NCBI GenBank assembly: GCA_019137255.1
Contig: WPDH01000139.1
Span: 186,001-250,000, forward strand
Reading direction: 5' to 3'
DNA length: 64,000 nt
Source: Corinectria fuckeliana
Taxonomy: Eukaryota; Ascomycota; Sordariomycetes; Hypocreales; Nectriaceae
Notes under the pieces: generated by a model
Database searches by the model: none
Told to the model about the DNA's origin: nothing
The model's input: only the letters and a program-made list of their open reading frames with translations
Made by a program: the position numbers and the translations under genes
Shown here: positions 43,063 to 54,029 of the stretch, in pieces
Layout: each line of letters begins with the position of its first letter
How positions within the stretch are numbered: the first letter of the stretch is position 1

Positions 43063-43923
43063 GGGGTGGAGTTGCGGTGCGACGTGCAGCGCTGTCGGGC
43101 AGGGGCACCAGAGCACCGAGTCACAGCCCGAGATGACCGAGATGGGAGGGATGGAGAACGAAATGCCCTGGCCACCCGTAGTGGTGCAGTCGGGTGGTGC
43201 TGGTTGGTGTTGGTGTTGGTGTGGTTGCGCTTCGCTTCCGGTCGCAGGAAATTTGTTGAGGGTTGCACTTGCGTCATGCAGACGGGAGTAATCGGGATTA
43301 CATCGGCGCGATTACCTGAACAGTTGGGGGAGTGCTGCTAATTACTAGTAATCTAGTGGACAATGGAAGGCGGTGCAAGCCCTAAGAGCTGTCCGTCCGG
43401 CGGTGTCGTGTTGATCGCAAGAGTCAAGAGTCAAAGAGTACATACATAGGTAGGCAATCGCAATAACATCTAATACGGATCTGTGATTCGATGCTTGGAC
43501 CGGGTCCTGGTAGGTGCGCTTTTTTCCCAGATGGAATCATCGAGCTCGACGTCACAGGGTTCCGTCATTCTCCCCTGTCTGGGCCGCGGGTTGATCTGAA
43601 TGCGCCATTGTCGGCGTGGAAGCTTTGTTTGTTATTTGTACCGGACTGGTCAAGACTAACGCGGGTAGAGTTAGGTTCTGAACGCCACAGCGATTGCTCA
43701 CTCTGAGTGGAACCATCTGATAGACTGCATAAAGCCTCCGGCCAACGTCCGAGTCGGTAAAGCAGAAATGGTGTTGTTCAACCTGCTAAACAATCCGGGG
43801 TAGAACTACCTAAACAGTAAACACTACTTGCAAGTCATCAACTCCAACAATTATCACTTCCAGCTTTGTTGCTTTGCCCGAGTGTCGTTACACTTGCCCA
43901 ACCGCTCCCCAAACCCCGATTCA
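43063..43923. other. Intergenic, no gene seen
   Basis: Promoter of the carbonic anhydrase gene, with a GGTGTTGGTGTTGG-type short repeat near 43203-43222, and 3' flank of the Ulp1-like gene. Confidence 0.5.
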
Positions 43924-46004
43924 TCACTTCTTCCCAAACAACTCGTCCAAGTACCCTTCAGCCTCGTCTACCTTGACCAATGCGATTTCCTTCAAGGCGC
44001 GCACCACCTCCCTGACAGGCCCCTCCAGCATCTTGCTCCTGACAATGTCCACCATCTCCTCCTTTACCTCCGCAAGAGATTTGAGGCTTTCAGCGGCTTC
44101 CTGCGCAGTCCACTCCACCCGCGCCTTTGCACGATTCATCAACTCGCTCGCCTCGGCAACGGCTTCGGCCTGCTTCTTCAGCTTCAGCCCCAAGAAGCCC
44201 TCCAATTCAGTGCCCCACGACTCTTCGGCCTCGTCCGTGTATTTGGTGCCATCGACATCGCCTCGAGAGAGACCTGGGCCCTCGAAGCTTTGAATCTGGT
44301 CACGATAACGGGTCAAGGTGAGTTGACTTGCCAGCGCAAATGCGTGCCGGCGCTCCGCCTCGGCAACGATCCTAGACTGCATCTCCGCTTCCTTCTCCAA
44401 TTCCTCGATCCTCCTTCTAAGCTCGAGGACCGCAGCCCTGGAGTCTGTAGCCCGACGGGCTATCTTCTTTCGGTTCATCTCTTGTCCCGGCTTTTCGAAG
44501 AAAGACACCATGTCACCAAGAGTGTCCAAGTCGGATTCAGTGAGAAGAGTTTGACGTCTCCTCTTGACAATTGGTCCCGACTCATCCTCAGATAGGGTGC
44601 TGGCTGAGTTGGCTCGTGTTCGCTTCCCTCCTACGGATTCCTCGTTGCCGTCATTGCAAAACATGCCGCTTTCACAACGGACCGGGGTAGTGGGACTCGA
44701 TTGGTTCATGGGGATAGTGAACAAGGATCGCAGATGAGCGCGAGGGTTCTCGTATGCCCAGTCCGTTTCTGGAAGGCGATCGTGCCTCAAGAGCACTGTC
44801 AAGGCGAGCAAAACGAAGACGCCGCTCTCAAGCTCGGAGCTGTGCCGGGGCCCGATCTTCTTTCATCTCAGTATCAAGCCAAGTATGGATACGAACGATG
44901 ACTTACCACGGTCCTCTTCATCACACTCCACCCTTCGAAGTTGGTTGTTACCCACGCCGAGACAGTCGAATTCATCAAGTGGTCTCGCGAGACTGATCGA
45001 TCTCGAGTCGTTGGGTCATAGTAGTCGATGTACATGACATTGTTCGTTCGATCAGGCCGGAGTTTCATGAGGGTCCAGCACCCGTTGTCCCAGGGGTGGT
45101 AGAGGGCAGAAAAGGTCATGTTGTTGCGTCGCACCTTGCTGAGGATGCCCTCGTGATGGGACCCCTCCAGCTTCTTACACGCGCCCGTCGTGCCGGCAGC
45201 CATGTCAAAGTACAGGGGATCAAGGATGGAGACGCCGCAGGGCGAGCTGTCCGAGATTTGACCCTGGAGAAACCGCATGACGTCCGTCGAGAGAAGGGCC
45301 GAGCCCGTGAGTTGCTTGCGCGTCTTCCGAGCCACGGCGTCGTGAATTGTGCTGACGGTGTCTTGCTGGCCTCGCTCAGCCCTCGGCGAGCTGGTTGGAG
45401 TCTGAAGACCGGTAGCCGGGGCTTTGAAGGTGGTGGTGATGTTGACCTCCAGGCCGTGGCGCTTTGTCTTCTCGGATTGGCGCCTGGCTTGATTGTATCC
45501 CGGGGAGGATGGGCTGGGGATGCTGCCTGTCGGAAGGGTCCGGGCTCCAGGCCCACTGGATTCCTCAGACGAGCAGAGCTCCTCCACGAACTCGAGTGCA
45601 CGTTCCGACGTGAAGGCCGTCCACCTGGGGTGGCCCTGCTTGTCTGGGCCCAGCCAGCACGCAGCCTTGTTGATGGCACCGGCCGGACCCTGCTCGTAGA
45701 GCGAGGCCAGGTCCCCGAACACGTCGGGGCGGCTCTTGGCCTTGAGGGTGATGTCGACGAGGTTGCGGATGTCCGAGTCGGTGATGAAGTCCTTGACCCG
45801 ACTGCCGCCCGGGACCCAGGACTTGGGCGGGTACCAGGCGAAGTCGCCCCAAGTGTCGTTGAGGTACTTGCGCGCCTGGGCGATGACCTCCGGCTTCTGG
45901 GTCTGCTGGGCGGTGGCCTTGAACGGCGGCTCCTTGGCGGGCTTGGAGGCGGAGGTGTCCGGAGCCTTGTTTGAGGATCGACGCTGGGGTTTGAGGATAG
46001 GCAT
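43924..46004 (-). CDS. Ulp1-like protein with degenerate catalytic triad
   Basis: Two exons, 46004-44907 and 44856-43924; 676 aa (677 if the acceptor three bases earlier is used). The fold of Ulp1/SENP SUMO proteases is visible: TDVMRFLQGQI, VSILDPLYFD, then GCWTLMKLRP and NVMYIDYYDP, and after the splice SELESGVFVLLALTVLL. Ulp1 needs His-Asp-Cys. Here the His position before WTL is Cys309, the Asp in YYDP (Asp330) remains, and the Cys before GVFV is Ser377; the oxyanion Gln position is also changed. Thus it is probably not an active cysteine protease and may bind SUMO or a partner. Residues 140-240 are disordered. The C-terminal third is a long Glu/Lys/Ala-rich coiled coil (RAAVLELRRRIEELEKEAEM onwards). 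The start is the first ATG in frame. Confidence 0.75.
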
Positions 46005-47842
46005 GGCGGTGGATGAGCTGCTGGGTGGTTGATTACGTTTGTGGAAGGGTTGTTGGTCGTGTGCACGGGTTGCCGGCTTTGTGTAAGGGATGGTGGTCGA
46101 TGGGATAGGTGGGAGTTGGGGATTAAAGATGTGTAAGTGCTTGGTTGGAGATGTTTGCAAAGATGAAAGAGAACTTGGGCTCCTAGAGGTTTGTGTAATG
46201 AAGGCAAGTTGGGTTCGAGGAGACGACTACATAGAGGAGAAAGAAGGCCTGGCTATTTATCGCTTTCGTTGATAGGAAGTGGGAAATGGGCAGAGGGCAA
46301 TGGATGATGACATTGAGTTGCTGTCACGCAATCCTCCCATCTTCTCTAAATCTCGTTTCCCTCTTCCTCCCCCCTCGTTGTCGTCTCTCTTGTCTCTCTC
46401 TACTCCCCTCCTGTCATAAATCACCTCCTACGAAGCACACTGCGTCTTAGTCGCCACCCCTGTCCTGCATCTACCCGCTCGCTACGGCCGCTGAGACAAA
46501 TAGCAACAGCTCAAGAGACAGACAGACAGGCCACACCCATGGATCGTCAACATCCACAAGAGCGGTCAGCGCAAGCAACGGCTCGTGAAAAAGAACAAAC
46601 AAAAGAAAATCCTGCAGGTTTGCGAGAGAACCCCTGGCGTGGTGGCTTAAGAGCGTCCAGGCCCGTGATACTTCCTCCTGCGTGTGCGACGACCGAGCGC
46701 CACCCCCCCCCTCCCCGCTCCATGTTTGCCTGTAACCTGCAAGGCTTTTTGTGACGAGTCGACTGGCGTGGGCTGAGATGCTGCACGCAGGACGGCTCGT
46801 GGACTAGGCTACGAATCACGGCGCTGGGAATTGCGGTTTTGTTCAGCGGCTGCCAAGGGGTGGCTGGGTATGTACCGGCGGCCTGCAGACGCCACGGCTT
46901 ACGGGCTGCGTCGACACAGGGAGGCAGGATTGGGTTGAGTTGGCGCGTGCAGTGATGCTCCTGCGCGGGAGAGACGATGAGATCTGATGCATCGACTACC
47001 TTATGCCGTATACGCGAGGTGCGCTCGGCCGTTTGAGCAAACAACCACGGCGCCTCGCTGATTCGTGGCCTCGTTGTCCGGGGCGGGGGTCCATTCTGTT
47101 GTCTGGCCAGCTCATTATGGAGGAGCAGCTTCAAGCCGGGGTGACACAGCAGCAGACTAGGCGGGGATTCTGTAGAAACACAGAGAAGCGAAGAGAGCTC
47201 TGGGCGTGGACAGTGCTAAGAAACGTGGGGTCCTGTTGCACGTTGCGTTACGGCATTATTCCCCGTTGATGCCAGTGTTGTTGCAGCTTGTGAGAGACAT
47301 CTCGCGTGGCCCGTTTGGGTTGAGATCCGGATTCCTTCCCCGGAGCGGTATCTACAAAATACCCCAGTATGTAGACTAACGTACTGTGCGGGATATCAGC
47401 TTAGTATGTACGTAGATAGGTATGTAATGTACGAATAGACGTCCGTCTGCGATAAGATCGAGATCGTATCGGGCGATTGTGATTTGTGATGGCCTCTAGA
47501 CTACTCTGTATATGCCCCTGTATCCAGAGGACATTGACGCTTCACATGCCATGCTCAGGCTCACAGCAAAGTTCTGTGCAAATCCTGCACGCCTGTGACT
47601 CCACGTCCCACCCTAAGGATCAGATGCCCAGTCTACTTCGTACGCTGTAGAACCTGGCCCGTGACATTGTAAGCCCGTTACGGAGTAGTGTCAGCAACTT
47701 GTGAAGGCGACGGGCCGAACTCCCCACCGAGACATTCGAAGTCCGAAGCCATGGATGTCCTCGTCGTCTATGCCATCACCGACCGGTCAGCTCTCGCAGG
47801 CTGTCTTTGAAGCATCCCAGTTGAGCCACCATCCTGTCTGCA
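46005..47842. other. Divergent intergenic region, 1.8 kb
   Basis: No supported gene. Contains a pyrimidine-rich stretch at ~46325-46425 (CTCTTCCTCC-type) in the promoter of the Ulp1-like gene and short TATGTACG-like words near 47400. The right end is the leader of the HGSNAT-like gene. Confidence 0.5.
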
Positions 47843-49489
47843 ATGGCCCGACTATCAGAGCAAGCAGAAGAAGATGCGCCGCAGCCAAGACGGCCGGGCT
47901 CGGCCCACGTGCCCATCCCCTCCTCCGACCGACGACCCGACGGCTTCACCAGCTACGGATCCTTCTCGGCGAGCCACGCCCACCACCACGGCGCCGTCTC
48001 ATCCTCGTCCTCCTCGCCGCCGCAGTCTCCCGATCCCAAGCCGCAGCCCACCCCGCCGCCGCGCGCGCTGGCGCCCGACCTGCTGCGCGGCTTCCTGATG
48101 CTCGCCATGGCGCTCGACCACACGGCGCTGGCGCTCAACACGTGGGAGCACGGCACCGGCCGCGCCGCCGAGACGGACGGCGCCGCCGTGGCGCGCTGGA
48201 ACCGGCCGGCCGCCTACGCCGTCCGCACGCTGACGCACCTGTGCGCCCCGGGCTTCACCTTCCTGCTCGGCGTCGGCGTCGCGTACCTCGGCCGGTCGCG
48301 GGCGCGCCTGGGCTGGGGCGCGCCGCGCATCGCCCGCTACTTTGGCCTGCGCGGCCTGGTGCTGACGCTCGTCAACGTCGCCCTGGGGCTGCTCGTCACG
48401 GGCGGCCGCGTGTGGTTCATGAACTTTGTCCTGTTCGCGCTGGCCGTCGACTACGTCCTCGCCGGCATGCTGTGGCTGCTCATCGACAGGACGGAGCCGA
48501 TGCTTGCCGGTGCCGTGTCAGGGCTTCTGCCCGAGCATGTCAAGGACGACGATGTCGACGAGCCTCTTCTGCGCGCGGCTGCGGCGTCCGAACGGTCCAG
48601 CCGCGCGGCTGCCGTGTCGTGGCACGCACACAATGCATTCCTCTTCGTCCTCGGGCTTGTGACCATCTGGTGGAACATCTGGCTCTCGCCGTCTGGAGGC
48701 CATTGCCAGCTGGAGAACAACGCGCCCACCACGCCCCGCGACTTCGCCGCCGCCGCCGCCTCCGGCCCGTTCATGCCCCAGACTCCGGCCGTCTCGCACA
48801 GCCCTCTGCTCGGAATCTGGTTCTGGGTCGTCGAGACTGACCGCGTGATGTCTGGCTTCCCGCCTCTGGCCTGGCTGTCCTTCGCCGTCCTGGGGCTTCT
48901 GTACGCGCGCATCGACCTCGCCCGGCCGTGGAGCCGCCGCGCCGTGCTGCTCGGCCGCTCGCTCGTCGGGCTGCTCTTCTTCGCCTCCTTCGTGCTGACG
49001 CGGGCGCTGCGCTTCGGGAACCTGTCCGAGGGCTGCCTGCGCACCCCGGCCAACGACGCGCACCCGCAGCGCAACCCGTACCTGGTCTCCGTGCAGGCCT
49101 TCTTCTACATCGTCAAGTACCCCCCGGACGTGGCCTTCTGGGCCTTCACCTTGGCGGGCAACTTCTTCCTGCTCGCGCTCTTCGGCGGTATGCCGGTGCG
49201 CATCGCCGAGCGCCTCACCCTGCTGCTCGACTTCGGCCGGGCGGCCCTGTTCTTCTACATTGTTCACCTGTTCGTCATCTTCATCGTCGGGGCCATCCTG
49301 GTGTCGCTGCTGGGCCACGACGTGGGTATCCCGAGCCCCAACAACCCAGATTACTCGCAGGGCATCGACAATGTCTGGGCGTACCTGGCTGTCTGGGGCA
49401 CGTGTATGCTGCTTCTTTGGCCGGTGACGCGACGGTACAGTCGGTTCAAGAGCACCAAGCCAGCGGACTCCATCTGGCGATTCTTCTAA
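47843..49489 (+). CDS. HGSNAT/DUF1624-type multi-pass membrane protein
   Basis: Intronless, 548 aa. Residues 1-75 are a disordered Ser/Pro/His-rich tail. The membrane domain opens with APDLLRGFLMLAMALDHTAL, the hallmark of the DUF1624 / heparan-alpha-glucosaminide acetyltransferase catalytic region (RG plus DH), and continues through LTHLCAPGFTFLLGVGVAYL. About ten spans are visible, with a long loop at residues ~210-300 between the fifth and sixth. In animals HGSNAT moves acetyl groups from cytosolic acetyl-CoA across the lysosomal membrane; fungi lack heparan sulfate, so the acceptor here is unknown. The gene is very GC-rich (many GCC, GCG and CTC codons), which creates long antisense frames that are not genes. 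Confidence 0.85.
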   Translation: MARLSEQAEEDAPQPRRPGSAHVPIPSSDRRPDGFTSYGSFSASHAHHHGAVSSSSSSPPQSPDPKPQPTPPPRALAPDLLRGFLMLAMALDHTALALNTWEHGTGRAAETDGAAVARWNRPAAYAVRTLTHLCAPGFTFLLGVGVAYLGRSRARLGWGAPRIARYFGLRGLVLTLVNVALGLLVTGGRVWFMNFVLFALAVDYVLAGMLWLLIDRTEPMLAGAVSGLLPEHVKDDDVDEPLLRAAAASERSSRAAAVSWHAHNAFLFVLGLVTIWWNIWLSPSGGHCQLENNAPTTPRDFAAAAASGPFMPQTPAVSHSPLLGIWFWVVETDRVMSGFPPLAWLSFAVLGLLYARIDLARPWSRRAVLLGRSLVGLLFFASFVLTRALRFGNLSEGCLRTPANDAHPQRNPYLVSVQAFFYIVKYPPDVAFWAFTLAGNFFLLALFGGMPVRIAERLTLLLDFGRAALFFYIVHLFVIFIVGAILVSLLGHDVGIPSPNNPDYSQGIDNVWAYLAVWGTCMLLLWPVTRRYSRFKSTKPADSIWRFF

Positions 49490-49623
49490 GCATAGATTGT
49501 GTACAACTAAGCAGACATGTGTATGAAATAGAGCATTAGTGTAGACCTCACCAGCCGCATCCTGTACCGGTGAGTCTTTGAGCATATATTCTCTACAAGG
49601 TGACTTACAGTAAACGGAGGTGA

Positions 49624-52045
49624 CTACTTCTTAAACCCGTGCCGCTGAAACCAGTCCTGATGATGCCTCTCCTCCCACCTCTTCTCGGCCCTCCTCAGCG
49701 TCGACGCCGCATCCCAATGATCCCGCTTCTGCGCCCAGTCCCTCGGCGTCCGGCCCCGGGCATCCTCCAGCGTCGGGTCGGCGCCCCAGTCGCGCAGCAG
49801 CCGCACCACCTCGCGGCGCTCCTCGTCGCCGTCCTCGGCCGCGCCGGCGGCGTAGTGCAACGGCGTGCGGCCATCCGTCGTGCGGGCGTTTGCGTCGGCG
49901 CGGCCGTCGTCGAGTAGGAACTCGACGGTGGCGGCCGAGGCGGAGCGCGCGGCGAGGTGCAGCGGCGTGCGGCCGCCGTTGGCGCGCGCGTCCATGTCGG
50001 CGTGGTGGTCGCAGAGCAGCATGGCCAGCGCGAGGTGGTCTTGCTCGACAGCGAGGTGGAGAGGAGTCAGGCCTTGGGGGTCGCGCGTCATGGGCGAGAC
50101 GTGCAGGAGGGCTTGCTTGGCGGCGTCGAGGTCGCCGTTCCAGGCGGCGTCGAGGAGCGTGGCCTCGGAGTGCTCGCGGGACGAGTTGGCCTTTGACCCG
50201 GACCGTTTTTTCTTGGCGGCGGGTTTGACGTCTTCAGTACCTGCTGTCTTGCTGAGTTGATCTGGGTCATCGCTGTCCGCTTGTTTATTGGGCTCATCTG
50301 ATTCCTCGCTATACGCTGCCTTGTCGGGTTCATCTGGTGTAGCAGGCGACAACGGGGGCTCGTACACAGCCAAGTCAGTGCCGATGTTGGCCTCCTCATA
50401 GGCCAATGCCGATGGCGACGGAGGCCTGGACTGCCTCCTCTTGGCAGACATGGGCGGGGTGGAGATTTCCTCGAACGGCTCTTTGCTGGTAGCATCGTCC
50501 GCTCGCGGCGTTGCTGGTATATCGGGGCTGCCAGGGCTCCTGGCCTCTTTCGGCGGCGAAGGCAAGGAAGACGATGCTCTTGGTCTATCGTCTTTGGCGG
50601 CCGGCGGATGTGTTTCTGGCGGAACAGCGACCTTGAGGGGAGCAGGAGGTGGAACGGCAGCCATCGATCCGGGAGGCGCAGGCTTCATGAGAGCGCGACT
50701 AGAGGCGTAGTTAGCTGCTGTAGCAACCGGTCCATCGGTAAAGGGGAACCCACGAGTAGATGTTGACCATGAGCGTGCTCAGCGTCCCCAGCTCTTTCTG
50801 CAGGCTGGCCTCGGCCTCCTTGATCTTGGCCTCCCACTCGTTCTTGTACTTGTACGAGCTGTAGAAGTCCTGGAGCCCCTTCCACACCGTCCCCTCGGTC
50901 CCTTCGTTGCCCAGGTCCTGCAGCAGCTCCGTCATCTCGCCCAGGGCCTTGCCGGCGCTCTTGATGCCCGCCTCGATCTGCTGTTTAAGGATCTGCCCGC
51001 TCTCGCCCTCCATCAAGTCCGGCCGCGCCTGTAGGCTGTGCTGGATCTGCGTGATGGTGTCCCTGGCCGTCGTGGTCTTGGCCGACAGCGCCTGCATCTC
51101 CTCGGGCGCGCCCTGCAGGTCGTTCAGCCAGTCGGCCCATTCCTTGGCGCTGTCGGCGTGGTCCGTCAGCACCTTGAGCCCGGTCATGGTGGCTAGGGCT
51201 TGCGGGAGCTTGTCGAGGAAGTCTGCTGCGCCGGGTGGCGAGGAGGGCTTCTTGCTGGCTTCGCTCGGCGATGTTGGTTTGGCCGGCTTGGGCTTGGGCT
51301 TGGGCGTGGGCGTGGGCGTGGGCTTGGGCTTGTGAGCAGGCTTCTTGGCGGGTTTGCTTGACGATGGGGATGCCGCGTTTGGCCTGGGGATGTCCTCTCG
51401 GGACCGAGATCTAGGTCTGCCACGGGGAGATTCCGGCTGTACATGGATCGAGGGCCTAGAACCCGCGGGCGAGGATGTTTTATACGCTCCAGCCACGGAC
51501 GGTCGGCTGTCGTAGGACATGCGTCTCCTGTCGTCGGGTCTGCTAGGCTCGGCTGAGTATGGCTTCACGGCCGACGGCCGGCGAGACGAGCGTGCGGAGT
51601 TGGTTGGCTGGTGTCCCGGCCGTCGCGGAGGACGGTCGGCGTACCGCGGGGATCCCGACGCCGGCCGTCGCGGCGACAGCGGACGGGTCTCGTCGTCGGT
51701 CGAGATGGACGCATCGCGCCGCGGCCGTCTCCGCTGGCTCCGGGGGGAGGCCGGTCGACGGCGGGGCTGCGGCGAGACGGACTGCCGGCGGGAGGGGGAG
51801 TGCCGTCGGGAGCGGTCGTGGTAGTAGTAGTAATCGTCGTCGTCGTCGCGCCGTCGGCGCCGGTCAGCCTCGTGAGATCTGGCCCTGCGGCTAGAGCTTT
51901 CCCCCGGAGGCGGCCTGAGCAGGCCCGGGCCGCTGGACGGATCGCCGTGGCTGAGCGGGCGGGGCTTGCGAGGCGGCAGCATTTCCCGGCGCGGGCGGTT
52001 GGATGATCTGGTCGATCGCCGAAGCTTGGAAAAGGCGCCGAGCAT
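49624..52045 (-). CDS. Ankyrin-repeat protein with Arg/Ser-rich N-terminus
   Basis: Two exons, 52045-50754 and 50698-49624; 788 aa. The two long frames look like separate genes, but a 55-bp intron with GTGGGT donor, GCTAAC branch and CTAG acceptor joins them in phase 2. Residues 1-200 are Arg/Ser/Pro-rich with an acidic DDDDDYYYYHD tract; residues ~230-290 are a KPTPTPTPKPKP linker; residues ~290-430 form a helical domain (DFLDKLPQALATMTGLKVL to STLMVNIY). After the join comes a Pro/Glu-rich stretch and then about four ankyrin repeats from ~residue 615: GLTPLHLAVEQDHLALAMLL, GGRTPLHLAARSASAATVEF, DGRTPLHYAAG and GRTPRDWAQKR. It is probably a scaffold; the partner is unknown. Confidence 0.8.
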
Positions 52046-54029
52046 GTCTTCTCTGCGATGTATGCCTTTCCTGCTGCTGGTGTAACCCTCTCTCGTCGTT
52101 CTTCCTGCTTGGAGGAGGCGAGGCAGCAGCTGGCTTGGTGAAGTGGTTGGTTAAATAGGAGCCGCGAGCGCAACGCAGCATGACGCCATGACGATCAGCG
52201 CGCAGGCTTGGATGCGTGCCAAGTGCGTAGGCATCGAAGCACTCGCTGCATGGGCGCGTGTTGTTCGGCGGGGGGACACGCAGGGCGGGCGTGTGACTGT
52301 GACGTGTCTGCTGATCCACCGACGCTACTTTGCGTGCGTGAGGTATTTCAGGTCTGCTCACTGGGTAAGTTGGTCTGAGTAGTAGATAGGTCATCGCAGC
52401 GTTGGGAGGCTACCTGGGTAGCTAGCAAGGAGGGGATGCTGGCCATGTTGGGAGGAGCGTGGTACTGGGCCTGCTGCCTGGGAGTGAAGGCTGTGGTGGG
52501 CAGGTGAGTCTGAGCAGGAGGAGGATCTGTATTTATTTCCAAGTGTATATATACTTACATCACAGTTACTATAGTTAGTGAGTCGGCTAATGGCGGGACC
52601 AGTCACCAGTGTGCGTCTTATTAGTCGCTGATCGGTTTAGCGCCCTGCAACTTGGATAAACCCTGGACCCTTGGACTCTGCCCTTGATCCAGTGGTTTGG
52701 GATGCATGGAGGCATCAGCCCTTAGACCGATCAAATGTGTGTCGTCGTGTTTTAATGGCTGCCCAATTAATTTACTTGAAAGAGGGGGTCGATGGGGCGT
52801 TCTGCTGGCTCGGGAACTTAGACGGGAACATACTTTCCCTGAAGGTTACGGATGTGGTTGTATACTTTATTTTTATGGTAAAGGAGAGTAGTATCTGCTG
52901 CTTTAATGCCTTTCGCAATAAGTAGTAGGTGTATAATTGTAAGACGATAAGCGCACCTTAAAGAGCGACCCGCATGATCCTCATAGATAGAGTGGAATGC
53001 AACCAGCATTAGACCCAGGATCCACTACGAGTTAGCTGCGAACCACATCAAGAAGTTATTGCCAGTCGATATACATACTTCTATAATACAGGAGGTTCGG
53101 GCATTCTTCATCTATTGGGCTGCCAAGAGCTAGTCCATATAGACACTTGTGGGAGCAGTATAGCCGATCCTGAATATTTTGCTGCATTATAGAGTCCCCT
53201 TGCCGGGCTTTTCGTCTGCTATGATCTTGTCTCTCCCTCAGTTTAGTATCTTTTGAGATGACTGAAGTCTTGTTGAGACAGCCAAATCGATCAAGAATAG
53301 GAGAAGGACTTTCATGATCATTGTTATTACCATCACTTGGTTGCTGTTTACTACTCTCTAGTGGTAAGCACCAAGAGTATATCCAGATCGAGGAGCATAT
53401 AAAGCCCTTCTAACATTGTGGTTTGTAAGGAGTCGCACGTTTCTCCCTGCACGCTATCGCCGGGATGCTCCTCAACACATTCTCATACTCTACAGACCAT
53501 ATAACGAGGTTTTCGATAGCGCTATGCCAGGCCTGGGATGGCGGCGGTGATTGGATGGCCTGAAGGATAAAGGCAAAACTTGTGCAGCAGAACCTGACTA
53601 ATTTTTAATATGTTATCAAGTCTCATATTTTGAGAGCAGCCTTCTCAAAGGTACATGTGTTCCTTGGTGGAAGTAGCAGGGCAGCGGGAAGAGATTTCGC
53701 ATCTCGAGGTCCGCGTTGAAGCGTTAGACCAGAACGCATGCGCGCCTCGGACAAGAACATTGGGTATTGAGGATGCCTCCCGTAAATTGGTGGCTGTTTA
53801 CAGCCTGGTCAATTGGTTCAACTCGTTTCTGCGCAAGCCGAGCAGGCTCTGTGGCAACTTATCACAAAAACCCCTCAGCCCTGCTTTGAAGTACTTTGTA
53901 CAGAATCAGGCTGTGGTTTAGGTGGCATAACCCAAAGCTGAATGTAAGATCTGGCCGACGTCCCCCGCTTCCGCTGCAGTAGTATTTTCCCTCCTTCTTC
54001 AGCGTCGGAAAGCTCTCGTGGAAGTCAAG
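52046..54029. other. Gene-poor region with AT-rich relic
   Basis: No intact gene. From about 52850 to 53640 the sequence turns AT-rich and every frame is full of stops, although short stretches still look coding, for example HIKKLLPVDIHTSIIQEVRA on the plus strand near 53045. This looks like a decayed mobile element or RIP-mutated duplicate. The first 500 bp are the promoter of the ankyrin gene. Confidence 0.5.

Noticed and set aside
42115..43341. 408-codon plus-strand frame antisense to carbonic anhydrase
   Set aside because: The minus strand has a complete zinc site and presequence; the plus frame is low-complexity Val/Asp/Gly sequence produced by the opposite codons.
48518..49585. 355-codon minus-strand frame antisense to the HGSNAT-like gene
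   Set aside because: Arg/Glu/Gly-rich shadow with no motif; the plus strand carries a clear membrane protein.
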